Assembly: GCA_963514095.1 (NCBI GenBank) | Contig: OY741267.1 | Location: 8,152,048 to 8,216,047, forward strand | DNA: 64,000 bases | Direction: 5' to 3' | From: Eutrigla gurnardus | Lineage: Eukaryota > Chordata > Actinopteri > Perciformes > Triglidae | In this document: piece by piece, positions 48,006 through 64,000 of the stretch | Layout: each line of letters opens with the position of its first letter | Numbering within the stretch: the first letter of the stretch is position 1 | Made by a program: the position numbers and the translations under genes | Notes under the pieces: generated by a model | The model's input: only the letters and a program-made list of their open reading frames with translations | Told to the model about the DNA's origin: nothing | The model's database searches: none

Positions 48006-50409
48006 AGATGGATATACACTGCTCAAAACACGAAGGGAACACTTCAATCACACCTCACATCCTGATGAACAAATTAATCAACTTCAAAATCAGACAGAAA
48101 ATCTGCTCCTGATGAGTCCTGGGGGATCTCTCTCTTAGGAAAGGAACACAGATCTTAGAGATATACTAGTCCACAATGCTTATAACAAGGAAAACAACCG
48201 GACTTATGTAACCAATCTTAGTGATATAAAAGTGAATTACAGTATAATAACAACTTGGACTAATAACTAGACCCTGGCCAGAATCAGAAGACACCAAATT
48301 TGTAAGGAGCAAATGTGTTGAGCAGCAATAATGAGGCAGCCACTGGAATAACTGTTGAGTAGCCACTCTTGTATTTTTACAGTGCATGAAGAGACATATT
48401 CACTTTGTACGAACATACAAAATAATGACCCAGATTTCCAAAAATAAAGGAATAGTGTGCACACTTAAATAAAAGAAAAGTGTCCATTGGGGCCCTTATG
48501 AAATAAGAGTTGTTGCAGGTGCACCTGATTTTAAAGGTCCATGGAGTGTAATGTGAATGTATGTGTGGGAGTGTGTACGTGGGTATCTCCTTTGTGGTCA
48601 TTCTTCCTCAAAGTGGTTGGCGCGCCATCTGTCACGACCGGAATCTCGTCCTGGTCCTCGGATTTTCTCCGTCCTCTCAAAAACCTGATCTATACACAAG
48701 GTCATATAAGTTCCATTCTATTCTCAGATGCATCATTAAGGTTTAAATGTCAAAAATCAATATATTGCATCAAACCTCATATGTAAATCTTCAATCTTAT
48801 CAAATCTTGAAGCTTCAGTTTTTGTTTTTATAGTTGTACAACATTCAACAATCATATCAAATATGAGAACTAACCAAGTGCTCACCTATTTATCTGTTCA
48901 TGTGAACAGTATTTCAACGATATTTATGGTAAGTAACCATTTACATTCAAAATATATCATAACTATATCAAAATAATGTGCAAATAACATAAAAAATACA
49001 CATATTGAGATTTAGAGGTATCAAAGAAGTGTGCTTAATTACTCCAACACTATAGACCTATTTATGCGAGAGAAACTGCACCAAAAATTACCCTCTAAGT
49101 AACTTTAGACTCACATTGAAATGAAATAAATTCCTTCAGTAGTTCACATAACAAAATAAAATATTATTTTACTCTCATCATATGGTTTATCAAATTACTT
49201 TCCCTGTAAATTGACATTAGGAAAATAAAACAAACCTCCTTTTTACATTCAGATATCGGCATAAAATAATAGATACAATACACACATGTTCAAAATATTG
49301 CATCATTATTCACTTCAGTTCACTCTCATAGCCTTTAATATCACCGCTGCTCTCTTTCAGCACACTGAAAATCAACAGAGAAATAGCATCGGAGCAGCTA
49401 AAGAGACACGTGTCTCACCGTTGCTCTGTAGTTCAAAGCCGAGCACGCCGATGTCGGAGCTGCAGCGGCTCTCCGGGTGGAAGGTAAGTGGTTAGCCTGT
49501 TAGACACTGAGCTAGCATTAGCATGGACAACGACGGTAAGTACTAGCGAGGTTTATTTCTCCAGATAAACAACTCGTCTTACCGACGCGACTCGTCTCCT
49601 TCATGTAGTCACTCGGCTCCGGACTCCCAGTGGGTAAGTGCGCTGGCTTACGTTTCCTCTTTTCACAGGTTAGCTCGGGTTTCTCTCTTTTGTCTGCTAA
49701 GCAGGTAGCTGCGCTCACCCCCGTGGCTAAGATGAAAAGGGCCCGGAGAGCGACGCACTTCACCTCACGAGCTGACCGTGGTCTGCGTTACCCCTGATTA
49801 GCTGTTGGTCTACTCCATGTGGGATCATGTGAACTGAGCGGCGCATTCAAATGCAATGGGAGATTTAAAACTTTGCAGATACAAACAAATAAAAATAAGA
49901 AAATAAATACTCTCTCTTCTTTCTATTATCTAATTGTGTTCATTTTACACCTGGGCTACACCAAGGAATCACTTCCAGTACGGGACATTGGTTTTATCTG
50001 TCTCCCTGTTTTGAATGAAGACTCCAGAGTCGGTGTCGACCACAATCAGGTGCAAGGCTTGTGACAAAGTGAATTGGGGAGTACTACAAAGTGGATCAAT
50101 GATCATTGGCCTTTGGTGTTCTGGTACGAAGAACACTTCTGAACCACAATATACTCCAACATGCACTCTAAGAAATGATTCATGGGCTTCATGGATGACA
50201 CTTACAATAAAGATATTTAACAGCATAAAAAATGTACTTTAAGTAAGTTAACAACTTGTTTTAAGAAGTTGGTCAAACTGAAAAAAAGATATTGACTTAT
50301 TAATATCCATTTTGAATAAATATTTCTTCGTTCACTCAACAGCGAACACTAAGTCAGTGTAACTTTATTGAGTTTCAACTGTGAATCAAAACTAAGGACA
50401 CTCCTGAAC

Positions 50410-51316
50410 CATGGGCGTCGCTAGACCTCTTTTACTGGGGCACGTGCCCCAGTATTGATCTGCCGTGCCCCAGTAAAATCTCACGCTCGAGTTTTAATGA
50501 GCTACTATATTTGGCAGTGGATTCATTTATATTGATAGTAACGGTTAAAGAATGGATTTTTTTTCTCATCCACAATGTCAAACCAGCGCAGTTTAACCCT
50601 AAATACAAAGCTGAGGCACGCACCTCGTGGTCCGGGTCCAGCGCGCACATTACGTCCCCCCCACCACCATGTCATGGTATGATCCACTTCTCTCTCCCAC
50701 CTGCCCCGCTCGCCCTGATGCCCGCAGTAGCCGGCGTGAAGCGGCACAGTGCGTGTAGTTTCTGTCTGTCGTCCCAGTAAGGAGCTCAAACAACGACATG
50801 TACACATTTCTTTTACCACTCAATAATCACCACCAGTCCTCATTCCTGCTGCTCTGAATCACAGATCACTCTTTGAGTTGTTTCATATAGTTAGATAGCT
50901 GACGGTTTACCCCATTATCTTTTCATTTTAATACAATTTACTTTATAGTACTTTGTAAACCAAGTGATGGCTCAGCATTAAAGTAAGATTTACAGTCACA
51001 GTGATTTCCCCAACCCTCAAAGTCTGATGTTCTTCATTCACAAATGTGGGAACGGTACTCCAAAATCATCAAAAACATGTTGAGAATGTTCATAATGTAT
51101 GTTGAAATAAATATGAATTAGAGATTAATATCTCTACATTTTTACCTTTCAGTTTTTAGCAGCAGTAGTATGGCTGTGGCAGTAATAGTGGGCAGTTTAT
51201 ATAGCACATTGTATAGCACATTTCATACACACAGCGGGAATTCAAGGATGTTTTTTGTGATTTGAGTAATAGGGGGCCTGTGCCCCAGTAGAGCTTAATG
51301 TCTAGCAACGCCCCTG
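50410..51316. mobile_element. Non-autonomous hAT transposon with target-site duplication (copy B)
   Basis: Same element and same TCCTGAAC flanks (50402-50409, 51317-51324) as copy A, so the insertion predates the segmental duplication. Confidence 0.85.
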
Positions 51317-53052
51317 TCCTGAACTTGACTTGTTTTTGCGTGCCAGGTTGCAGCAATCCTCCGACATCCATGTGAGTGACAGGAGCAACGGCAATGTTTG
51401 TCCAATATCACTGATTTGGTCAGAAACGGTTTCTGCTGTGTTTCATTCACTACAGATGCTAACTGTATCTGAGGGATTCTAATGAATGAGTGCCATTTGC
51501 TAGTTGTAACTCTTCCAAATTGAACTTATTTTTTAGCTTTTTTAAACACCAAATCTAAAAACATACATATTTAACTGTTCAAAATGTGTATTGGTCCATC
51601 TCAGGCAACTGTATGATTATTTTAGAAGTGAAGTGAAAGATGGATGCATTTTTCTCAGTCCTGTTACCAAAACTCATGTGCCAAAAAGCAATATTAAAAG
51701 CATATCAACTAATTCCTTTGCTTTCCCCTCAATTTCCCTTAATTGTTAATTTTGAAGAAATGTTTGGTGACATGTTGAAATAATTGATATTTGTGACAAA
51801 AAATGACTATATGAAGCTGATGACTGAACTTGAAAAGTTTTGCATTGAAACAGTCGCACCTCACATTGTGTTGCACAAGCAGCTGACATCCCTGTATGTC
51901 AGTTCTCCGGGCTATAGGGTCACTGATGTATCCTCATATGGATGGAACTGATGGCACATCTTTGAGCATCTCCATAACTGTTTCCTCGTTGACAAAAACT
52001 TGATTGTTGTGTCTTTCTTTTCAACACAGCAGTTCTGTGACATCAGGAATATCTGTCCCTTTGCTGACCAGACCAGCCCTCCTCTTCAGGGCCCCTCCCA
52101 CACCGTCCGGGGGACCCTTCCCGTCGCTCGCCTCAAAGAAGATCCACGTTCCAGCAGTGAACCCTCGTCAGAACAGCTCAGTACAAAACAGGAAAAAAAT
52201 CCCCTCGCTGTTTATACTGAGAGAAAAGGCCGTCCCTGTAAAAGTGGATTGTGGAGACCTCTGGATATGCACTCTATAAGTAATCAAGCACTGGTGACAA
52301 GTGCTGCCAGATTGCTGGTTGACACTGCAGAAGGACATTGGGCTGGAGGATGTGTGCACATAGAGGACCCCCGTGTGCAGTGTCGCCTGCTGGTGTGATG
52401 CTCTGAAGTGAACAGCCTGTATTTCTGTGCTCTACGTGCAGAGGTCATTTTCTGAAAAACCAACATGATTTAAGCATTCATGTGCTTCCTAGCCATGTCT
52501 CAGTGCCCTGTAGTGGACAAACTGATGTTTGATGTTGTCTGTCTTTTAAACCCTTTGCAGCAGCAGGTTCAGCTGTTTAATACTGTTCAGTACTGTACAA
52601 TACTCAGTCCTGTTACTCACATAAGAGTAACAGGGCTGAGTTTTTAGCATAGAATTAGGCAACTCACAAAAAATAGCCACATAGCATCTCTGCTAAAAAC
52701 ATGTGGACACAGAGCACAATATAGTCGTTGACCAAAAAAAGCTATTTTTAAAATGAACAAATAATATCTAAAAAATAATTTAGGTAACAGGAATGTACAC
52801 TATTAATGACACCCTCAGTCAACACTAAAATATCATTAAATATAAAGAAAAGTAACTGTGAGAACTTGCTTTTGGTCTTCCCATGGCCTTCAGAAGATTC
52901 AAATGAACCAACTTCCTGTTGAACACGTGACTTGGGGAGTTATTTTCCAGAAGGGATTATGTGTCAGGGTAACAGGACTGTGTGAAAACCTGGGGACACG
53001 AATACAATGTATATTGTAATTGGATTATTATGGACTATTTGGGAATTAAATG

Positions 53053-53325
53053 CATGCAAATCAGAGATGGGGTATGGAGTCACCCAACAATGCAAGACAA
53101 TTAAGATTTCTGAAGGATTATAATGATTGTATTGCATGGAACAGTGTAGAGTCAGAGGCTGGGGAAGGCCTAAAATGCTATTTTTGAGTGTTCTAGGTAA
53201 TTTATTTTAATGTTTGAAATGATATTTCTTAAATTTGCAATTGGACCGATATGCAGGACACTTTGCTTAGTAATAAAATGTATTTTACAGTAAATTGTCA
53301 TGCATATTTATACATGTAATGTCCT
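53053..53325. other. Block present only in copy B
   Basis: About 273 bp absent from copy A (junction near 12075). AT-rich, no gene. Contains ATGCAAAT at 53054-53061. I see no terminal repeats, so it may be a deletion in A as well as an insertion in B. Confidence 0.6.
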
Positions 53326-54373
53326 GTGGATGGAAATGGCACCCATTCAATAGAATCCTTCATCTAACAGTAACTTTAAATACGTTGTTTTCACCGAGCA
53401 CTTAACTTCAGGGGGAAATCAAGCTAATTTAGCAACGGTACTAGCTAGCTAATAGTGACTTCAACACAGTTTCACTTTGGTAGCTGAATTAATTTACGTT
53501 CATTTACATCAGACATGTGAAGTGTTGACACTGTAAAGGTAAAAGGTTAAGTGTCTCCTTTTGTTCTAACTTAAGTTGGTGTCATTGAGGTCTGGTCAGC
53601 AACAGTTGCATTGCTGGTCTGTTCTGAAAGTGAACCTGGGACAAATGTATTTTACTTGGTGTTTTTCAGTTTCATGTGTGTCGTGTTGCTGTTAAAGCCT
53701 TAAAGGTATTTTTGTTTGAGGCAGGCGTCTCTGAGAAAAGGATGAGGATCTCTTCAAAGAACACTTGGTAGGTAAATCAGATGCTTAGTTCTGACACACT
53801 GGACTTTGTGTTACACTCAAATACAATACCATGTTTTCAAATGGGATGACTTAAAACATGTTTATTCTGATCTACTTCCAACAGGATGGAGAAGTGCAGG
53901 TTACAGATGAAGGACCATGATGAGGGGCCATCATGTTGATCCAGCCAGTGCAAGGATAGTGACAGAGGGAACAGAAGTCCTGGAGAACCTGGATGTTCCA
54001 AGTGCCTTCGCCATGTTAATGGTGCTGATATACGCCATCAACCTCAACTACCAAAACAACTGATGAAAACGTTTGAGGTGTTTCAAAAAATACTCCTTGA
54101 ACTTGATGGACTGAAAACCAGCCCGAAGGTAATGTTGCAAAGGAATATACTGCTGTCCTAAAAAGTGTAATTAGAAAGTGGAAGTTTTAAGTTTAGTTAA
54201 CATACTAATAGAAATAAATGTGTTCATTGATCACATCCATCATGTGTACCTGCAGTTTGTTTGAAAGACACATGTGGACGCTAGATGTTCACGCTGGATT
54301 CTCACACACTTGTTGGCACTAAGTTGCTCGTCTACTGGGTCCACGAGGCTAAAAGTACTGCACGTTTGGAGAG

Positions 54374-54660
54374 GTGTTGATTACACTTTATGACCCTCCA
54401 ATGCCGAAAGACTCATTCACGCCTTCATTTCCTCCCGACTGGATTACTGCAACTCACTCCTCCATGGCATCAGCTCCAGCTCCATCAACTGACTCCAACT
54501 GGTCCAGAACGCAGCCACAGGACTCATCACCCGCACCAAAACCTGGGACCACATCCCCCCGGTCCTAAAGAACCTCCATTGGCTTCCCCTCTCCCACTGT
54601 ATCACCTACAAATCCTGGTCCTCACTTTCAAAGCACCCCACCATCTGGCCCCCCCTTAAC
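54374..54660 (+). pseudogene. L2 reverse-transcriptase C-terminal fragment (copy B)
   Basis: Same fragment as in copy A but keeping the central part that A has lost, so copy A carries the later deletion. Frameshifts remain. Confidence 0.6.
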
Positions 54661-54679
54661 TGACCCCCTCCCCCCGACC

Positions 54680-55435
54680 GATGGTGAGGTAAATTTCATC
54701 AAAACAAACCTCTGAAGGCGCGTCTGTTCTCCACACTATGTGAGGAGATGGAGCTGAACATTCAGCTGTGGTGTTTCACAGCGAGGCTAGGTGGCTCTCA
54801 AGAGGGAAAGTGTTGTCCCGAGTCTTTGAGCTCACAGAGGAAGTTTGTGTGTTTTTGGAGGAGGAGCAGATTCATGACGTTGCAAGCAAGTTTAGTGATG
54901 AACAATTTCTGATGAAACTGGCCTATCTAGATATATTTAGAAAACATAATTAATTAAATCTTCAGCTTCAAGGCAGAGACAAGCACCTTCCTCACCTGGC
55001 AGACAATATTAGCACATTCATGGGAAAGCTTGAGATGTGGGGCAGACCACTTTCTCAAGGAAATACTGGTTCCTTTTGTCTGAGGGGTTTTGCTGAAACC
55101 AGTGATCCTGGAGCCACCACAGTGATTCCCATCTCTTCCCTTACCTGTATGACTGAGTGAGGGATCCATTCAATGCAGCAGCACTCACTGATTTCACCTC
55201 TGATGAAGAGGATCAGTTCATTGAGATGACATCTGCCTCCACCCTGAGGCTGAGGTTTACAGGCCAGACATGAGTGAGTTCTGGCTTGGTGTGGAGGGGA
55301 GCATTCACTCTGCTTCCCTTCACCACATCCTCTCTCTGTGAGATGGGCTTTTCTGCTGTCGCCTCACTGAAAACACAGATCTAAGACATGACTTGAGAGT
55401 GTCAGTATCAACCTGCAACCTCGCCTTAAAAAGAT
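54680..55435 (+). pseudogene. hAT transposase remnant, ZBED/FAM200-like (copy B)
   Basis: Duplicate of 13500-14262 with extra damage: 3 bp lost at KLAYL(S)DIF, an early stop after KHN, and 6 bp lost at 55077. Inactive. Confidence 0.7.
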
Positions 55436-55745
55436 CCATCCATCCATCCATCGTCTGCCGTTTATCCTGTATTCAGGGTCACGGCTTTGTTCTCATTCTA
55501 GCAAAGTGAAATGTATTCCATTTTTCTGTTTTGGAAAAAGCTCACAGACTGATGGAGCAATGACCAACATTACAAAAAGTTTAAATGGAAGTTGCTTTTT
55601 CATTTGTACAACATTGACAAATATCTGCATTTTTTTCTTTTGTACGTTATTTCAATTAAGTTAAACTTTGTTTTGTTGGGGGGGGGGGGGGGGGCATGAC
55701 TGGAGACGTTTGAGAACCACTGGATTAGAGAAACATCGTGGAGAT

Positions 55746-55773
55746 GGTTTTTGTATCACTCTGTTTCACTGTG
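55746..55773 (+). promoter_or_regulatory. J recombination signal sequence, 12-type (copy B)
   Basis: Nonamer GGTTTTTGT at 55746-55754, a 12-bp spacer, and heptamer CACTGTG at 55767-55773. Identical to copy A. Confidence 0.95.
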
Positions 55774-55815
55774 GAGGGTATATCTTTGGCTCTGGAAGTA
55801 AACTGTACATAACAG
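55774..55815 (+). CDS. TRGJ: TRG joining (J) segment, copy B
   Basis: Reads GYIFGSGSKLYIT with the FGxG motif, and ends in a GTAAGG donor in phase 1 that fits the constant exon at 57333. It has 4 bp (GTAT) more at the CDR3 end than copy A and a tyrosine before IFGSG, the more usual J form. That suggests copy A suffered the deletion. Confidence 0.92.
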
Positions 55816-57332
55816 GTAAGGAGAATATTTCATGTCCCTTCAGTTGTTTTATAGAACAAGTTGAAAATGTGTTTTAATGAGTTTCTGCTGCTTCAGGCTT
55901 CTCATGTTAGTTTTTCCATCATTAGTAGAGAATTCTTGTGGCCGTGAAGCTGTTGTTCTATTAAAAGGTTCATAATTCCTGAAACAACGACTCAAGTTAT
56001 TCTTTAATTCTGCAGGAGATTAAACAGATTTTTATATATAAAGTAAGTATAAAGTAAAAAGTATAAAGTATTTGATCCCCTCAATAATTCAGCAGAATAT
56101 AATATTAGAAATGAATTAAATTACGTTGTGGAGGATCAAAATTCAATCATTTTTAATAGTAAAATTGACCTCATGACATTCATGTTATGTGATGGTACGG
56201 TATGTTTGTGGAAGACATATTTATACATAACAGCAAACAGATACTGCAGGTGATTGTACAATAAATCTAATTCATGCATATTAATTTATGTTTTTTAATA
56301 TATGATTCAGAAAAATAAATGACACACATGTATCTCGAGGCACTATTAATATGAATAGTATATGATACTCAACTTGATTTCAAATATATTACTGTAAATA
56401 TAATTTTGAAAGTATATTGTATTATATTATACTATATTATATTATATTATATTGAATTTGCCCAAGTTATAAATAAAGTTACGGAAAAAAAATGCATTGC
56501 GTATGCATATTTTCTTTTGTGTGTGCAGTTTGAGTATTTTTGTAAATATATATTATATGCAATATATATTGAAATCATTTTAATTAATTAGAGATGAAGG
56601 TAAATATGTCAAATATTATTATATCTATATTAACACTACTGAATCAACAAAATGTGATAACTCTATGAAGGTATATAAATGTATCTTCAATATTATATTA
56701 TATTGTACCTATATATATCAAAATTGTTATGAAATAAGTAAATACATTATTATCTGTATCATTTTCTTAAGCAAGATTAAAATAAATGGTGGGAAACCTA
56801 ATATTATCATATTAGCAACTATATTTTATGTGAAGGTGAATATGGAACTTGTAGTAATATGTATATAAGCCCCAATATAGGAAATACAATTCAACTATAT
56901 TAAGATACTTTTCATAGTTATAAAAGCTGTATAAAGATATACAAATGTATCTTCATAATTATATTATATCATATTTAATGATATTATATGTAAATCCCCC
57001 CCTCATCGGTTAATAACATCTAAACATTTGTATGTAATAATATACAGCAGTCATTATTCATATTTGACATTTCATTAATTTAAAATTATTCTGACAAACG
57101 TCTAAGTATATGATGGTAATTAAATAATATGTTATACATGTTGAAATCATCACAATTACTTTGATACGAAGGTGAATATTGTTATAATATGTATATTAGT
57201 CCCTTCTGAATACATAAAGTGGTATAACTGTATAAAGGTATCTTCATAATGATATGATAGTATATGATAGTATGTTATTGTTGACTCTGTGAATGTGTGT
57301 CTGTGCTGCTTGTTGCTGCTGTCAAACTTCAG

Positions 57333-60840
<3,508 letters not shown>

Positions 60841-61173
60841 TCACCATCACATCTCATCAATTCATCTCATTTATCACTTTAATTATATTCACAAATATAC
60901 ATGATGACTTGATGAGGTTGGTTGTATGATGTGTCTTTTCATACAGGATAGACACAGTCATCCTAAAAATATATACATAAATACATATTTAGACATTATA
61001 TTTACAGTAATTCAGTGTAAACTCTTTGTAGTGTTACTTTGATAGTTAAGATGAATAGTTAGCTGACTGGTTGATGTTTTATTATTTACAGTATTTTTCT
61101 GTGCTTGTGTTTGTTTTTAATACATGATTCAGAGTGTGGCAGATTTGTCAAATTATTTCACTGTAAGATTCTT

Positions 61174-61179
61174 AATAAA
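61174..61179 (+). terminator. Likely polyadenylation signal of TRGC copy B
   Basis: AATAAA 334 nt after the stop codon. The proximal site used as the first candidate in copy A is mutated to AATATA here (near 60896), so this distal site is the first intact hexamer I see. Confidence 0.45.
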
Positions 61180-61454
61180 CTGAAAATTCACAGTGTTTTA
61201 TGGACATCCTTGTTCTTATGGATTTGAGTTTGGTTTCATAGCAAATAATCAGGAACAGAATCAAGTTTGTTGAGTTTGTTGGCACCAGTAATGTGACTGT
61301 GGATGTAAGTCGCTGTGAATATACTTTCACACAGCACCAAGAACAAATGTACAGGAAAATATGCATATAAGCACACAGCTAAACAAGGACAACAGAGCTA
61401 AACAAAGAGAAGCAAACATATACACACGGCTATTATATACAGCTATTATAGTCA

Positions 61455-61549
61455 ATAGGTGTGGCGGTCCCACCAGGTTCAGTGCTGACCCCCTTTTATA
61501 TTGGTGTCAGTGTGGATGTTAAACTCTATGCTGACGACACTGTCCTTTA
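61455..61549 (+). pseudogene. LINE reverse-transcriptase fragment with YADD (copy B)
   Basis: Duplicate of 20316-20410. Confidence 0.5.
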
Positions 61550-61976
61550 AACACAAACAAACAGCAGAAGTTTTAGCTTTGAAGCATTTGATTGAAGTAT
61601 GCATTTTTTGACACTGAACTATTACAGCTTCATCAGGATGACATGGATCGGCAGAGCTACTGATTATAACTAAACTAACATTCATATTCAAGTACATTTC
61701 AAGACAGAATCACAGAAGTGAGTTGAGGATTTGAGCTGCTTCTCTCACAGATTCCACACACAGATCAAAGCAGTGAGTACTGAGCGCTGAGCTGAAGTTC
61801 CCAGAATGATTGTGTAACCAGAGTGGATGGTTGTAACTGTCGTTGTGTTATTAATGTGAGAAAGGATGCAGAGCAGAAACCCACACAGCCCGTCTGCTGC
61901 AGGAAAGGAAGTGTTGCTAGGCTGCCAACCGTCCTAATAACCACTGAGAACAGATTCCTATCTGCTGCTGTACACA

Positions 61977-62640
61977 CTCATGAACTCCTCTCCCTCTCTG
62001 TAGCTGCTGGTCTTTTCTCTTGTTGTCCGGAAGCCTTTTTTTCCACTGAGCCCTCCAACCACACACAGTTGAACTGAGCCAGGAGAGCAACAATGATGAC
62101 CGACCTGGATGTCACGTCCATACACTTTACAGTTTACACTTGTGTGTTGATACGTGCCAACAAGTCCTCATGAAACCACTAGCATGCCTTGGGTCGCTCT
62201 CAGGCAGTGGCGTCAATTCAGCCAAAGCTAAGGTATGGCAAGGTTACTAGTCACATGACTTAACTATCAATCAATATACATGCCCAGCAAAGAATCACAG
62301 CAAAAGTGACAAGTCTGCTATGTAGCTTATCTCATCATTTTAAAGTTATATGTTTGGCCTTTTATTGTGGAAGGACATCGTAAGAGTTAAAGGGACGAGA
62401 GAGAGCGACGACATGATTTAAAGGGGCCCTATTATGCTATTTTTCCACAAGTTAATATAAGTTATTGATGTCTCCAAACCTGGTCTTTGAATTCCTCAAC
62501 TGGAAAAAACAATTGGAACATGTATTTTTGAGTGGATCACACTCCTCATTTTCAGCTTTTTTACCCCACTTTTTCAAATGGGTGATTCTGTCGGGGTGTA
62601 GCTTTATGCTTATGAGATGACCCCTGACCCCGCTCCTACT
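61977..62640. other. Unique sequence downstream of copy B
   Basis: No gene recognised. AAAGGGGCCCTATTATGC near 62420 resembles the end of a common fish MITE, but no second end was found. Confidence 0.35.
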
Positions 62641-62693
62641 GAGGAAGTGGTTGTGTCTCTCCGCCCCGTGCTGTCCGCGTCCAGCTTGTTGCC

Positions 62694-62824
62694 ATGGTTA
62701 TGGTTCTACGCTACAAACTAACAGCGGTCCAGCCGTACCGCTTCGAACCGGACTCCGACCCAGAACCAGGACCAGCTTCTGTAGAAGTTCTACACCGCGG
62801 ACGCAGCAGGACGTTTCTGGATGG
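62694..62824 (+). other. Possible exon of a transposon-related (P2X7-domain-like) protein
   Basis: GC-rich frame reading MVMVLRYKLTAVQPYRFEPD then SDPEPGPASVEVL, ending at a GTTAGT donor-like site. VQPYRFEP resembles the start of P2X7-intracellular-domain proteins that are numerous in fish genomes. Candidate downstream exons (63381-63433 and around 63511) are too short to confirm. Confidence 0.3.
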
Positions 62825-62879
62825 TTAGTTAACATGTCTGTGTAACGTTTTGGACGGTAACTCGATGTGTGTTAGCGTA

Positions 62880-63830
62880 GCTAGCGCTAGCCACAATGAC
62901 GCTAATGCTGCGTTCTTCGCTCTATAAGTAACGTATCTGTGAGCTATTTTCGGCAACAATTAATATCGTTAGTAGTGCCGTGTTGTTGACAGTTCACTGT
63001 TGCATGTTTTCCAAATGGGGAACATTATATTTAAACGGATGAAAACCCAATGAAAACAGCGTCCTGTATGCGGGCAGTTTGTTTACATCACATTAACGGG
63101 ATTAAAAACTTGATCCTCTACATATAAAGATATACAAGCAACAGGGTTTGGTCAGTATCATGTCGTCCTCCAGAATTATGTGCTGAATTGTGAATTATAG
63201 GCTGTGTGCTGTGTTTTATAAACGTGATTGTGCTCCATCTCAACATTATGTGCTAAACTTACTGTTACAAAATTCAAACATGAGGTTTACACCTCAGCTT
63301 GTCAGCAAAGTCAGTCAGGTTACCATATTAACAAGATGTGTTGTTGAAATGGTCAAATTCTGTACTATATTCATCTAGGTGACTAAGTGGGCCTTCAGAC
63401 ACCGAACATGTCTGCTGCATGGAGACACCACAGGTAATGTTACTGTCTGTTACACCAAGTTGTCTGTTATTATTCACATAACATGACGATGATCATGATT
63501 CACACTAGGTAAGAAGACGGATGCAGCAGCTGGAGGAGGAAGAGGCTTGCATGGTGGGACATCCTGGTTGGAACCATCTGCCTGAATGTTCTCTCTCCAA
63601 AACGCATGAAATATATATACAGCTGGTTATGGTGCTTTACATGTAAGAGGAATACAGCAGTCTGTTGTTTGTTTATCAATTGTGTTTTATAAAAATAAAT
63701 CCCTCTATGCAACATATTATGCAGTCTTCCTGACCATTACTTCAGTAATATCAACCATGACACATTTTACAATTACTGTAAAGACTTTATTGTCTAATTA
63801 ATCAGCAGTTGAAGTTCACAGTTATCTCAG
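62880..63830. other. Sequence with weak exon-like pieces
   Basis: Two short blocks bounded by AG and GT (GTGACTAAGTGGGCCTTCAG... near 63381-63433, and a block from 63511 rich in GAG codons) could be exons of the preceding candidate. I cannot name a product. Confidence 0.25.
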
Positions 63831-64000
63831 AACACAAACGCAAACTGTTTGTGGCCGACTCTGCAGGGTCATATCAAGCTCTTCTGAAGTCAAGGAAGAG
63901 CTGCCCTCCAAAGTATCCTCCTCCTCTACCGGGTCCAGGCGAGCTCTCTTTGATGGTCTCCTTATTGGAGTGGTTGTGAAACGGGTCTGGAACCATGGCT
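63826..64000 (-). other. Possible 3' exon on the minus strand, cut by the window edge
   Basis: The minus strand reads PWFQTRFTTTPIRRPSKRAR then LDPVEEEDTLEGSSSLTSEE and stops after VCVCVLR. A basic then acidic low-complexity profile suggests a real coding end, possibly of a transposon protein. Only the last 55 or so residues are inside the window. Confidence 0.3.

Overview
The window looks like nuclear DNA of a ray-finned fish, probably a percomorph teleost. It has split exons with GT..AG borders, long GT microsatellites, AT-rich introns and a dense mix of teleost-type transposons (L2 and RTE-like LINEs, tRNA-derived SINEs with ATGG tails, hAT, Harbinger and Tc1-like DNA elements, and an LTR retrotransposon). 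The only host genes I can support are antigen-receptor segments of T-cell receptor gamma (TRG) type.

Layout. Positions 1-20837 and 40906-61976 are two direct copies (A and B) of one segment of about 21 kb, nearly identical base for base. Each carries a complete plus-strand V-J-C cassette: leader plus V exon with a 23-type recombination signal, one J with a 12-type signal, a C1-type Ig constant exon, a 15-nt connecting exon and a transmembrane/tail exon with a lysine in the membrane segment. A: V 5484-5933, J 14605-14642, C 16154-19701. B: V 46453-46895, J 55774-55815, C 57333-60840. The Ig constant exons differ at one base, whereas the V exons differ almost only by amino-acid-changing substitutions in and around CDR1 and CDR2.

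Between the copies (20838-40905) lies a TE-rich spacer with a third, decayed TRG constant region in inverted orientation (about 22030-29245, minus strand). It keeps J-C intron sequence, the connecting exon and 3'UTR sequence, but has lost J and the Ig constant exon. Where its transmembrane exon should be, there is instead a 26/29-bp satellite (22170-22735 and 26593-27882) whose unit matches the transmembrane coding sequence around LLYTVLIVKS. A minus-strand L2 LINE (22736-26592), nearly intact apart from one in-frame stop, splits the array.

The rest of the spacer (29.8-39.7 kb) is nested transposons. A minus-strand LTR element with gag-protease-integrase order, a 728-bp LTR and a proline-tRNA primer site is interrupted by a block holding an internally deleted hAT gene and an RTE-like LINE. 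Other hAT remnants and a full-length SINE lie beside it. Beyond copy B (61977-64000) is unique sequence with only weak exon-like pieces.

How it works together: each cassette could rearrange by the 12/23 rule (V 23-RSS with J 12-RSS) and splice J to its own C, giving two gamma chains with different V and almost the same C. The inverted relic could not make a receptor chain.
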